A DNA stretch of 9,622 nt from assembly GCA_021815285.1 (NCBI GenBank), contig JAKAHE010000071.1, positions 1 to 9,622 of the forward strand. Direction: 5' to 3'. Origin of the DNA: Nitrospirota bacterium. GTDB lineage: Bacteria; Nitrospirota; JACRHJ01. Below the pieces are notes generated by a model. It had not been told where the DNA came from. It was given only the letters and a program-made list of their open reading frames with translations, and ran no database searches. Shown piece by piece: positions 1 to 7,793 of this stretch. The translations under genes and the position numbers were made by a program. How positions within the stretch are numbered: position 1 is the stretch's first letter; every line of letters begins with the position of its first letter.

Positions 1-271
1 CTATCATGTTCATGCCCATCGCCAGGCCGACTGAGGTCGTGGTCTTGCCCTCGCCAAGAGGCGTCGGCGTGATGGCGGTCACGTCTATAAGCTTGCCGCT
101 CTTCTTCTTTCCGAGCCTGCCGAGGACGGAGAGGTCTATCTTGGCCTTGTATTTTCCGTAGTACTCAAGTTCGTCTTCTTTAAGACCCAGCCTCTCGGCT
201 ATTTTACTTACAGGCAGCATCTTCGCCGCCTGGGCTATTTCTATGTCGCTGCCCACCTTCTTCTTTGCCAT
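1..271 (-). CDS. fhs: Formate-tetrahydrofolate ligase, N-terminal part (runs off the left edge)
   Basis: Only the first 90 residues are in the window; the family is usually about 555-560 residues. The enzyme joins formate to tetrahydrofolate using ATP, giving 10-formyl-H4folate, the first committed step of the methyl branch. The N-terminus reads MAKKKVGSDIEIAQAAKMLP, close to what I recall of acetogen Fhs, followed by a YGKYKAKIDLSVLGRL segment and the nucleotide-binding loop TPTPLGEGKTTTSVGLA at about residues 68-84. The ATG at 271 is supported by a purine-rich ribosome site (AAAGGGGGAAA, 289-279) whose G-run ends 10 bases upstream. It follows acsA in the same direction, 68 bases away, with a hairpin between them. 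Read-through from acsA is therefore plausible but may be partial. Identity is secure; completeness of the gene cannot be judged here. Confidence 0.95.
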   Translation of the reverse strand, partial: MAKKKVGSDIEIAQAAKMLPVSKIAERLGLKEDELEYYGKYKAKIDLSVLGRLGKKKSGKLIDVTAITPTPLGEGKTTTSVGLAMGMNMI

Positions 272-303
272 TGTAATGTTTCCCCCTTTCGGTTAATACG
301 AAA

Positions 304-330
304 TGGGGCGGCTTATTGCGGGCCGCCCCA
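304..330 (-). terminator. GC-rich hairpin between acsA and fhs (possible partial terminator or mRNA-stabilising stem)
   Basis: The arms 304-312 and 322-330 are perfect 9-bp inverted repeats (TGGGGCGGC / GCCGCCCCA) around a 9-base loop, and all but the outer pair are G-C. On the minus strand the stem starts 10 bases after the acsA stop and ends 32 bases before the fhs ATG. The bases after it on the minus strand are TTTCGTATT, a short T-run, so full intrinsic termination is doubtful. The likely roles are attenuation of read-through into fhs or 3'-end protection of the acs transcript. The stem itself is plainly visible; the role is inferred. Confidence 0.5.
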
Positions 331-339
331 ATATAATAT

Positions 340-2343
340 TTACACCCCGCCTACGCCCTTGTGGGCATGGGCCGCTTCTTCCAGCTTGCGGCGGTCTGCC
401 ATGGACAGGAGCACCTTCTCCACGCCGAACTTGCCCTTCTCATATTTACGAAGCTTCAGGGCCTCGCGTTTTTTGTCGATATGCGCGAGGGTCGCGGCCA
501 GTATGTCCTCTTTTCCGGGTATGAATTCGAGCTTCCCGCCGACCTTCTTCTCCCAGCCTTCGCTCATGATTTTCTGGACGGTGGGCGAGGCCGCAATCGG
601 GGACTCCACCCCGAAGATTACATAAAGGCCGGATGCGACAGCATAGAACGCAATCGCCAGGGCCTTCTCGCTCATCCACTCCGGCGCGATGCCAACGACC
701 GGTATGTCGGAGATGTCGTCGCCCAGGCCGCCTTCCTGCGCTACGGCTGTGAGGACGGTAAGGATTCGGGAATTGTCCACGCAGGATCCCATATGAAGCA
801 CTGGCGGGATGCCTATCGCCTCGCAGACCTCGCGGAGGCCGGGCCCGGCCAAATCCATCGTCTCCGGACGGAGAAGCCCGGACTTCGCGGACGCATGCGC
901 GCCGCAGCCCGTCTGCACGACCAGCACGTCGTTTGCGATAAGCTCGCGCACGAGGTAGTCGTGGAGGCTGTCCTGGTCTACGCGCGGGTTGTTGCAGCCG
1001 ACTATGCCTGCAAGTCCGCGTATGCGCCCGGAGATGATGGCGTCGTTAAGCGGCCTGAAAGACCCCCGGTAGCGTCCGCCCTGCATGTATTTTATATACT
1101 CGTGCGAGAACCCGGCTATCATGGTCTTTCCGTAGTCAGGTATGCGGGTGTCCTTCCTGTTCGGGAAGTTGTCGCATGCGAGCCGGACAATCTTCTTAGC
1201 CACATCGAGGGCGTGAAGCTCGTCGAACTCGATATGCTCCGCGCCCGGAATCCTGCCCTTGGGCGAAGTCGTCACGAGCTTCGTATGGAAGCCCTTCACA
1301 ACATCGGCGATAGCGGGCATTATGCACTGAACGTCCACCACCATCGCCTCTACGGCGCCGGTAAGGACGCCAAGCTCCTGGTTCAGGAATCCGCCCGCGG
1401 ATTTTATCCCGTGCCGGAGGAGTATCTCGTTACTGGTGCAGCACATGCCGACAAGATTAATCCCTTCAGCGCCCTTGGACTTTGCGTAGTCGATCATCTC
1501 CGGCATCTCTGAGGCGACGACAATCATCTCAGAGAGCGTCGGTTCGTGTCCGTGGACGACGATATTGACGTGCTTCTTCTGAAACGCGCCCAGGCTGTCT
1601 TCGCTCTTGATGGGCTTCGGGGTCCCGAACAAGATGTCCGAGAAATCCGTGCCTATGCGCGAGCCGCTCCAGCCGTCGGCCAGCGAAGTCCGAAGCGCCG
1701 CGTCGAGTATGTCCTCCGGGTCGGTGTCCACGCCCATCGTCGTCCTGTGCATGATCTCGCATATCTCGCGGTCTACGCCCCTCGGGACGAGCTTGTGCTC
1801 GCGCCAGAGTTCCTGGCGTTTCTTCGTTGCTGTGCGTATGAACGATACCTCGCCCTTCTGCTGGCCGAAATCCTTCAGGACAAATTCCGCCACTTCCTTG
1901 GCGACCTCGTTCTTCGTCTTGCCGGCGGTGTCGATGCCGAAATTATTCGCCACGGCCAAAAGCTTCTCCACGTCCTTTATCTGGTAGTCCTTCGTATGCT
2001 CCTCCGCCGCCGCGAGCAGAGTATTGGCGACGTCTCTCGCGTGGTCGGAATGGGCCGCAGTGCCACCCGCGACCATGCGGGCGATGTTCCTGGCCGTAAC
2101 AGTGGCGAGGCTTGCGCCGCACACGCCCTTGAGGGCGTCTTCGCCGTCCTTGCTCTTCAGGCGGCAGGGGCCCATGGCGCATATCTTGCAGCAGGCGCCC
2201 TCTGCGCCTATCGGGCAGGGCTTCAGGCTGTCAGACCTCGAAAAGGCGGTCGGTATATTGCATTCCTCAGCGTATCTTAAAAGGTCTACCGCGCACGGGT
2301 CGATACTCGACGCCTTCCTCTTTTCCTTTTTTTCTTCGCTCAT
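340..2343 (-). CDS. acsA: Ni-Fe carbon monoxide dehydrogenase catalytic subunit (CODH of the CODH/ACS complex)
   Basis: This 667-residue protein interconverts CO2 and CO and feeds CO through a protein tunnel to AcsB. Full-length CooS/AcsA proteins are about 630-675 residues. The cluster ligands are all present: C43 and C51 for the intersubunit D-cluster; C52, C55, C60 and C75 for the B-cluster; and for the Ni-Fe-S C-cluster the VHGHEP histidine (264-266), the CC pair at 301-302, C340, C450, C480 and C521. The acid-base residues H98 (AAHSDH) and K560 (MSEKALAI) are also there. Assignments are by motif comparison with the known CODH family. The N-terminus has a short charged stretch (EEKKEKRK). 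The ATG at 2343 has a strong site, GGAGGA (2356-2351), that overlaps the acsB stop codon, so acsB and acsA are probably translationally coupled. The symbol cooS would be equally valid; direct linkage to acsB favours acsA. Confidence 0.97.
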   Translation of the reverse strand: MSEEKKEKRKASSIDPCAVDLLRYAEECNIPTAFSRSDSLKPCPIGAEGACCKICAMGPCRLKSKDGEDALKGVCGASLATVTARNIARMVAGGTAAHSDHARDVANTLLAAAEEHTKDYQIKDVEKLLAVANNFGIDTAGKTKNEVAKEVAEFVLKDFGQQKGEVSFIRTATKKRQELWREHKLVPRGVDREICEIMHRTTMGVDTDPEDILDAALRTSLADGWSGSRIGTDFSDILFGTPKPIKSEDSLGAFQKKHVNIVVHGHEPTLSEMIVVASEMPEMIDYAKSKGAEGINLVGMCCTSNEILLRHGIKSAGGFLNQELGVLTGAVEAMVVDVQCIMPAIADVVKGFHTKLVTTSPKGRIPGAEHIEFDELHALDVAKKIVRLACDNFPNRKDTRIPDYGKTMIAGFSHEYIKYMQGGRYRGSFRPLNDAIISGRIRGLAGIVGCNNPRVDQDSLHDYLVRELIANDVLVVQTGCGAHASAKSGLLRPETMDLAGPGLREVCEAIGIPPVLHMGSCVDNSRILTVLTAVAQEGGLGDDISDIPVVGIAPEWMSEKALAIAFYAVASGLYVIFGVESPIAASPTVQKIMSEGWEKKVGGKLEFIPGKEDILAATLAHIDKKREALKLRKYEKGKFGVEKVLLSMADRRKLEEAAHAHKGVGGV

Positions 2344-2355
2344 TTGTATTTCCTC

Positions 2356-4578
2356 CTACAGAATTGAATCCATCGTAAGCGCCGGGTGGCCCTTCTCGCT
2401 CAAAAACTCCAGCATCTTCTCGCTGTCTTCGGCTATGGTCTCGTCGCATATCATGTCGATGAAACCCGGGACGCCTTCCTCCTCGGAACGCCTTATCAGG
2501 TCTTCCCTGAGGGCCTCTTTGAGGGCCTTCGGCATCCAGACCACCCTCTTGAGTCCTCCGTCCGCCTTCAGGAACTTCCGCGAAGTAATGAAGTACTTGC
2601 CTATGCCGCCGAAACCCGGCGCCTGCACGCCGCCGCCGACCGTGCCCGCAAGCGTGGAGAACTTCATGCCTATGGGCGTCATGCCGGTGTAGCCGCGGTT
2701 CACTATCATGAACCCGTTTGCCTCCGGAACAAGCGCCACGATGCACTCGAAGCAGCCGCAGGAGGTCATCGGCGCGTCCATGATGGAGTATGCAGAGAAT
2801 CCATCAAGCGTCTGGTGCGAGTTCTGGAAGACATACGAATCGACGCCTTTCCAGCGTCCCTTGACATCGTCCGTGCAATCGCCCTTCGCCACCGGCTGGT
2901 TCGGGCCGGTCGGGTCTATCTCGTAGGCGGCCCTGGCGTCGAGCCAGTTGTACGCGCCGCAGAGGCCCAGGCGCTCCGGCGAGATGACGCAGACGTGGTT
3001 CGGCGCGAAGGACTGGCAGAGAAGGCAAGAATAGAACGTGTCCACCGATTCGTCGTTGAGGCTTGCCACCCTCTCGTTCCTGGCCTTGTATATCGCTCTC
3101 GCCTGCTCCTGCACTTCTTTGACCTTGTCATCGTCGAGATACAGTTTCACCTGCACCTTGTCCACTATGGCGGGGAACTTGTTCTTAACCATCACGTATA
3201 CGATGTCTCCAAGGTGCTTGATGCGGAAACCGTCGCCGAACGCCTGCTGGGAAATCCTCATCCAGTTGACGTCCCTCTGGCCCATGTGCCATACGCCTTG
3301 AGCGCAATTGACGTAGTCGTGCAGTTTTCGCTCTATGACAGGTTCGAAATCCGGGTTCATCTTCCTGCCGGCCACGTCTATCACGAGGCCCATCGGGAGC
3401 CGGACGGTATTGCCGGGAGCGGCGGATTCTATCTTTGCCAGCGTCTCGGGCGAGGCGATAACCTCTATCTTCCCGTCCTCTATTTCCGACAATTCCTTCG
3501 TCGTAACCCACTCGAACGACGCCGTTTTCTGGCCGCCGAACTCGAATACCGTGTCTTCCTTCCGGATGCGCTCTCCCTCGAATGCCGGGCCGTACGCGAC
3601 CGGGACGGGAACCTTGGTGATGGTTATCTTGAGTCCCCTGGTCTCGATGCAGGTGTCCACAATCTTCTTGTGGTCCGTCTGGCTGACGACGTGTTCGTAC
3701 GTGCATACGCCTGTCGGACGAATCTCCGGGACTTCTGTGTCGCATATCGCCGGGAAACCGTAGGTTATCGCACCAGCGCCCGTAGACCATATCAGGTCGC
3801 TCATCGGCCCGAGCACCATCGCAAACGCGAAGATGCGGTCTTTGTTGTATTTCAGGACCGCGAGCGCGTCGCCGCCCTTCTTGCCGCCGAATGTAAGCGC
3901 GCCCCTGCACGCCCAGTCGCCCGCATAGAGCGCGTGGTAGGTCTCAGGGCCCAAGGCCACGAGCCTTGCGTCCCAGCCGATGTCCACGCCTTTCCTGAGA
4001 AGCTGCTTGGTGACGCTGTCGCCGTCCACGTTGCCGCAGAGGAATGTCAGGATATTTCTCTGCTGGAGGTCGCGGCATATCTCGACGGCTATCTCGTCCG
4101 TCGGCGCCTTGCCGATTATGACGGCAAAACCCGGCATCGAGCCGTCCACGAGCTGTATGCCGAGGTCTCTCAAGATAGTGTCGGATATGAACCCGTTGTA
4201 CGTGAAGTCGTTGCCGTCAATCTTCTCTACCACAGGCTCAAGCCCCAGGACGTAACGGCTGGCCAGCAGTATCTCTTCCGCGAAGAGCGTCGCCTGGCCG
4301 GCATCGAGGGTCTCGCCCAGGTACGGCAGATATTCGTTCTGCGCAGGTTCCGCGGAGAGCATACCCTTCGCGTAATCGAGCGCGTCCTTCATCTGGCCAA
4401 GCGTCTCCACCTTCGTTCCGGTCATGCCGAAGATATGAGGAAGATAGAACGCGGTGTCCGGAAACTCGAACTTGTAGTCCGCACCTTTGGCCGCTACGGC
4501 CTTGTTAAGCGCCTCCGCCGCATCCGCGACTATCTTGTGGGAGCCGCGTATAGCCGCTGCTGCAATGTGTCTCGACAT
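2356..4578 (-). CDS. acsB: Acetyl-CoA synthase (CO-methylating; bacterial ACS alpha/beta subunit)
   Basis: This 740-residue protein assembles acetyl-CoA from CO, the methyl group carried on the corrinoid protein, and CoA at the Ni-Ni-[4Fe-4S] A-cluster. The length matches bacterial AcsB (about 730 residues). It includes the N-terminal domain of roughly 310 residues that docks on CODH and carries the CO tunnel; archaeal CdhC lacks this domain. A-cluster ligands are visible: C518, C521, C530 and C540 for the cubane, and the C607-G608-C609 motif that holds the distal nickel, with C521 expected to bridge to the proximal nickel. F524, three residues after C521, corresponds to the phenylalanine that gates the site in the Moorella enzyme. 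The start at 4578 has AGGAGG (4592-4587) at a spacing of 8 bases. It lies 22 bases after acsC and 12 bases before acsA. Confidence 0.98.
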   Translation of the reverse strand: MSRHIAAAAIRGSHKIVADAAEALNKAVAAKGADYKFEFPDTAFYLPHIFGMTGTKVETLGQMKDALDYAKGMLSAEPAQNEYLPYLGETLDAGQATLFAEEILLASRYVLGLEPVVEKIDGNDFTYNGFISDTILRDLGIQLVDGSMPGFAVIIGKAPTDEIAVEICRDLQQRNILTFLCGNVDGDSVTKQLLRKGVDIGWDARLVALGPETYHALYAGDWACRGALTFGGKKGGDALAVLKYNKDRIFAFAMVLGPMSDLIWSTGAGAITYGFPAICDTEVPEIRPTGVCTYEHVVSQTDHKKIVDTCIETRGLKITITKVPVPVAYGPAFEGERIRKEDTVFEFGGQKTASFEWVTTKELSEIEDGKIEVIASPETLAKIESAAPGNTVRLPMGLVIDVAGRKMNPDFEPVIERKLHDYVNCAQGVWHMGQRDVNWMRISQQAFGDGFRIKHLGDIVYVMVKNKFPAIVDKVQVKLYLDDDKVKEVQEQARAIYKARNERVASLNDESVDTFYSCLLCQSFAPNHVCVISPERLGLCGAYNWLDARAAYEIDPTGPNQPVAKGDCTDDVKGRWKGVDSYVFQNSHQTLDGFSAYSIMDAPMTSCGCFECIVALVPEANGFMIVNRGYTGMTPIGMKFSTLAGTVGGGVQAPGFGGIGKYFITSRKFLKADGGLKRVVWMPKALKEALREDLIRRSEEEGVPGFIDMICDETIAEDSEKMLEFLSEKGHPALTMDSIL

Positions 4579-4600
4579 AAATACAACCTCCTTGCCCCGC

Positions 4601-5944
4601 CTATGCGGCAGCCGTTTTGTTCTTTAGAAATGCCGGGAGCGCGTTTGCCTCCCTTGGCCCTACCGTTATCTTCCAGCCGGGCAGCTTGTCTTCGAGCGCG
4701 CCCGAAAGAACCGCCACATAGCCTGGTATTATAAGCTCCTTGTGGGAAATCCTACTCTCCACGCCGGACTCCTGGATATACTGCGCAATCTTCGCCGCAG
4801 TGAACTTGCCCGCCGCCCACGCGGTAAGCACGGACAGCCCTTCCGTCTCCATTACCGCAAGCCAGGACGGAACCTTGGAGTTCTCCACCTCGCCCAGGAC
4901 GATGAAGTATGTAAGCGAGAAGTTCGTCGTAATCAGGAGCGGAGCGTTTGCCGATGCGTCGCCCACCTTGTATACGTTCTGGCTTACCTGCATCGGGACC
5001 TGCGGGTCGGTGTAGAGGTTCTGCCGGAGAGCGATAAGACCGAGCGTCTTCCACTTCGAGATGTCCGAGAGCACGACGACGGATGCGTATTTCGCTACTG
5101 CCACGGATGCCAGCGCCTGCTCGACGAACGGGTCGGAATTTACCGCGAATGATATAATCGGGAAGCCGAGCGCCTTCATGCCCTTCTTCAGGGCGGCGCG
5201 CCTTATCTGGGTGTACTGCTCTATCATGTCCTTGGGCTTCCTTGCGCCGCTGTCCAGGACTATGTCCTTGAACCCGCCGGCCGTAATCTTCTCTGTCAGC
5301 GCGGACAGGGCGTCCAGGCCGTCCGCCCGGACAGCGAGCGACGCGCCGTTTGCCTTCGCCAGGGCGACCATGTCGTCCGCGTTCTCGGCGGTGGCGCCGT
5401 CGATAAGCGGCTTCTTGCCCGCCAGAGCCGGGAGCGCAGCCTCAAGCGCGGCCTTGCTGGAGCTGACAAGTATAACGCCCGCATTGGGCGCGGCGGATGC
5501 CGCCTTCTTTACCGCGTCCGCGAATTTGCCCGCGTCGCCGGAGGCGTTTTCCACGGCTATCAGCTCGACCCTGAGCTTCTGGCCCACGCGCTCGATCTCC
5601 GAATCCGCGACGGCCTTTGCCTTCGCCTCTATGTCCGCATCGGTATCCTTTATCAGCAGGGCAAACCCGCAGGGGTTTACGAATTTTTTCTCATGCCTGA
5701 AGAGCACCGTCTCCTCGCCGACCTTGAGCGCCTTGTCCCCCGCGCCGATGGTAATGCCCTTTATCGGCGGCTCGGAAGCCGCGCCAAGGAACGCCTTGGC
5801 CTCTTCGGAGGCGTCGGGGCAGGCATCGAGCGTGGCCTGCTTCGCCGCCAGTTTCATAGCGAACGCGAGGCAGGTGGGATGGCCGCATTTCTTGCAGTTG
5901 GTCTTCGGCAGGTGTTTGAAAATCTCTACGCCGGACAGAGCCAT
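4601..5944 (-). CDS. acsC: Corrinoid iron-sulfur protein large subunit (CFeSP gamma)
   Basis: This 447-residue subunit, with AcsD, carries the cobamide that shuttles the methyl group from AcsE to AcsB. The N-terminal domain holds one [4Fe-4S] cluster with ligands C17, C20, C25 and C42 in the motif TNCKKCGHPTC plus ACPD. This cluster reductively reactivates cob(II)amide that has become oxidised. A flexible linker follows, then a TIM-barrel region (roughly 90-315) rich in alanine, then a C-terminal Rossmann-like corrinoid-binding domain (roughly 325-447, including NVYKVGDASANAPLLITTNF). Length and cysteine positions match the Moorella protein as I recall it. The ATG at 5944 follows AAAGGAGAT (5961-5953). 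Cytoplasmic; no signal peptide or membrane segment is seen. Identity is secure. Confidence 0.97.
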   Translation of the reverse strand: MALSGVEIFKHLPKTNCKKCGHPTCLAFAMKLAAKQATLDACPDASEEAKAFLGAASEPPIKGITIGAGDKALKVGEETVLFRHEKKFVNPCGFALLIKDTDADIEAKAKAVADSEIERVGQKLRVELIAVENASGDAGKFADAVKKAASAAPNAGVILVSSSKAALEAALPALAGKKPLIDGATAENADDMVALAKANGASLAVRADGLDALSALTEKITAGGFKDIVLDSGARKPKDMIEQYTQIRRAALKKGMKALGFPIISFAVNSDPFVEQALASVAVAKYASVVVLSDISKWKTLGLIALRQNLYTDPQVPMQVSQNVYKVGDASANAPLLITTNFSLTYFIVLGEVENSKVPSWLAVMETEGLSVLTAWAAGKFTAAKIAQYIQESGVESRISHKELIIPGYVAVLSGALEDKLPGWKITVGPREANALPAFLKNKTAAA

Positions 5945-5967
5945 TTTATTTTATCTCCTTTCTTTCG

Positions 5968-6909
5968 TTAAACAAGCTCATCTATCATTTTGCGCACAGT
6001 CTCCACGGCCTTCGGGTGGCGCATGATGAGCAGGTCCGACCCGGCCATCAGAAAGCCCATCGCTGTCGTGGCTTCCCAGCCTATGCCCCTGTCGGCGACC
6101 GGTCCCCACGCGGGCTGGTCCGCCTCAGGCGCCATGGTCTCCTTTACCTTCCAGACATACATGCCCACGTCGTTCACCATCGGCGGGGCCATAGTCTGGT
6201 CGTTCTGGAACAGGGCGGCGGAGCGTATCCTCTCCATGACGGAGTATGTATACTCGATGCCGTAGCCCAGCGCGGAGGACATCGGGTCTGTGACGATTTT
6301 ATCCTTGTCGAAGCCCATCTGGGTAATGAGTATGTTAAGCTGCTTGGCGAGGTTCACGTCGAGGTCGCTCATGGCTATGAGCTTGTGCCCGGATGCCATT
6401 GCCGACGCGACCACCGTCTTGTAGTTCGCTTCCTGCGCCTTACCGATAAGGCAATTCTTCCCGGAAGCCGCGTCGCACGCGCTTTTTAGAACCTGCGCGT
6501 CTTTCTCGGCGTTATTGCTTCCCATGATGATGAGCGGCACGTCGATTGCGGAGAGGACGTCCTTCACGGTCTTGGCGGCGTCTTCGGCGGAGCGGTTCTG
6601 CCTGTCCGGGTGTGTGCCGATAAGCCTCAGGGCTATCATCTGCGCGCCCAGTTCGTCCTGGCAATACTTTGCCCATTTTGCCGGGTCAGAGCTTACGTCC
6701 TTGTATACTTCCTGGATGGTCTGCGGCCAATCCTCCGGCGGCACATCCTGTATCTCGTATGCGATAACCGGCTTGTTTGGCACCGCGCCCTCGAATGCCA
6801 GGAAGGGCAATGTCGCCTCCCCGCCTATCTTTACGGCCCTTGGTCCAGTCCCGATTTCGACTTCATAGACCTTGCCGTTATACGTTTCCTTTGGAACGAC
6901 GAAAGCCAT
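5968..6909 (-). CDS. acsD: Corrinoid iron-sulfur protein small subunit (CFeSP delta)
   Basis: This 313-residue TIM-barrel subunit pairs with AcsC; the cobamide sits at the interface of the two. It has no cysteine cluster of its own, as expected. Family features seen include the N-terminal EIGTGPRAVKIGGEATLPF segment, the GYGIEYTYSVMERIR helix region near the middle of the second half, and the C-terminal DRGIGWEATTAMGFLMAGSD segment. The length is slightly below the roughly 320 residues usual in acetogens. The ATG at 6909 is preceded by AAAGGAGG (6926-6919), which shares bases with the acsE stop codon, at a spacing of 9 bases. Close packing between acsE and acsC is consistent with matched production of methyltransferase and both acceptor subunits. 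Confidence 0.97.
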   Translation of the reverse strand: MAFVVPKETYNGKVYEVEIGTGPRAVKIGGEATLPFLAFEGAVPNKPVIAYEIQDVPPEDWPQTIQEVYKDVSSDPAKWAKYCQDELGAQMIALRLIGTHPDRQNRSAEDAAKTVKDVLSAIDVPLIIMGSNNAEKDAQVLKSACDAASGKNCLIGKAQEANYKTVVASAMASGHKLIAMSDLDVNLAKQLNILITQMGFDKDKIVTDPMSSALGYGIEYTYSVMERIRSAALFQNDQTMAPPMVNDVGMYVWKVKETMAPEADQPAWGPVADRGIGWEATTAMGFLMAGSDLLIMRHPKAVETVRKMIDELV

Positions 6910-6924
6910 TTTTTTAAACCTCCT

Positions 6925-7716
6925 TTACATTTCCAGGTACGAGTGGGCGTAAAGAGTCTTGCCCATCAGAATATCTACGGTCTTTATAACCTCTATCATC
7001 TCTCTTTCGAGCGGGTCGATAATCGCGGAGTCCAGCCCTTCATACATCAGCAGCGCGGTATATACGCGGTTCAGAAGCGGGCGGAGAGTCTTCGGCGCGC
7101 CGTTGGATATGTTCGAAAGTCCGACAACCGTCTTCATGGGCGGGTCGTTAAGCTCCTTGAACATCCTTATAGCGCGGATGGATTCGAGGCTCTTCTCCTG
7201 CGAGAAAGGAACCGGCATGATGAGCGGGTCGAGATATATGTCTTCCATCGGGACGCCGCACTCCACGGCCTTGCCCATTATCTCGGCTGCAATGGCGCAT
7301 CGGTCTTCCGCCAGGGCGGGTATGCCCTGCTTGTTCAGCGTAAGCCCGATGATGAGCGAGTTGTATTTCCCGGCGAGCGGCATCATCATATTTAGCCTCT
7401 CCTCCTCGCCGGATGCGGAGTTTATCATGGCGCGGCCCCAGGAATTGTCGTGGGCCTTCAGGCCGGCTTCCATCGCAACGGGATTCGTCGTGTCCAGGCA
7501 GAGCGGCACGTGCGCCACCTCCTGCACCGTCTTGACAATCCAGTCCATGAGTTCGTCGCCTTTGTCTTCCGCAGGCCCGATGTTTATGTCGAGCATTCCG
7601 GCGCCGTTTTTCACCTGGTTTATCGCCATCTCCTGAATCGGGCCTTTGTCCCTGTCCAGCATAGCCTGCCGCTGGGCCTTGGTTATAACGTTAATCCTCT
7701 CTCCGATAATCAGCAT
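6925..7716 (-). CDS. acsE: 5-methyltetrahydrofolate:corrinoid iron-sulfur protein methyltransferase (MeTr)
   Basis: This 263-residue, single-domain TIM barrel of the pterin-binding family moves the methyl group of CH3-H4folate to cob(I)amide on AcsC/AcsD. It begins MLIIGERIN, as acetogen MeTr does. Substrate-binding residues of the family are in place: D43 (MLDIN), D75 (LCLDTTN), N99 (MINS), D163 (YLDPLIMP) and N202 (GLSNIS), the last equivalent to the catalytic Asn199 in Moorella. The cobalamin-binding domain of MetH is absent, so this is not methionine synthase. Two purine-rich sites precede the ATG: AAAGGAG (7735-7729, 12 bases away) and GGGAGGG (7725-7719, only 2 bases away). Spacings on both are non-ideal. 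The 77-base gap upstream is the largest in the block and holds a hairpin. Confidence 0.97.
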   Translation of the reverse strand: MLIIGERINVITKAQRQAMLDRDKGPIQEMAINQVKNGAGMLDINIGPAEDKGDELMDWIVKTVQEVAHVPLCLDTTNPVAMEAGLKAHDNSWGRAMINSASGEEERLNMMMPLAGKYNSLIIGLTLNKQGIPALAEDRCAIAAEIMGKAVECGVPMEDIYLDPLIMPVPFSQEKSLESIRAIRMFKELNDPPMKTVVGLSNISNGAPKTLRPLLNRVYTALLMYEGLDSAIIDPLEREMIEVIKTVDILMGKTLYAHSYLEM

Positions 7717-7767
7717 ATCCCTCCCTGTCTCCTTTCGATAAATTCTTCACCCTGTCTTTATGTGAAA

Positions 7768-7785
7768 TCCGAAATCTATTTCGGA
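7768..7785 (-). terminator. Short hairpin after the DUF2520 gene (possible weak terminator or processing site)
   Basis: The segment is a 7-bp perfect inverted repeat (TCCGAAA / TTTCGGA) with a 4-base loop. It begins 8 bases after the stop codon of the DUF2520 gene at 7794-7796. On the minus strand it is followed by only a short T-run (ATTTCAC), so it is a weak terminator at best. Its position in the 77-base gap before acsE makes it a candidate boundary between the accessory genes and the acsEDCBA core. I could not identify a convincing promoter in the remaining 50 bases before acsE. Confidence 0.35.
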
Positions 7786-7793
7786 ACCGCCTG

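Noticed and set aside
361..1512. A 383-codon open frame on the plus strand opposite acsA
   Set aside because: Its product shows no family motif, and the minus strand carries the intact CODH with all ligands. I treat it as a codon-bias shadow.
2386..4734. A 782-codon open frame on the plus strand, fully covering acsB and reaching into acsC
   Set aside because: It lies antisense to a gene with every expected A-cluster ligand. Its predicted product is Arg/Val/His-rich with no recognisable domain, and such long antisense frames are common opposite GC-rich genes with strong third-position bias.
5061..6026. A 321-codon Ser/Ala-rich plus-strand frame opposite acsC
   Set aside because: Low-complexity composition mirrors the Ala-rich acsC codons; no ribosome site or domain supports it.
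7723..7757. Two copies of AGACAGGG (minus strand, 7757-7750 and 7730-7723) upstream of acsE, as a possible operator
   Set aside because: The second copy overlaps the ribosome-site region and the repeat is only 8 bases, so purine-rich chance similarity explains it.
7738..7766. TTCACA (7766-7761) with an AT-rich stretch about 17 bases later as a promoter for acsE
   Set aside because: The downstream hexamer (ATTTAT/TTTATC) is a poor match to a -10 box, so the evidence is too thin to call a promoter.
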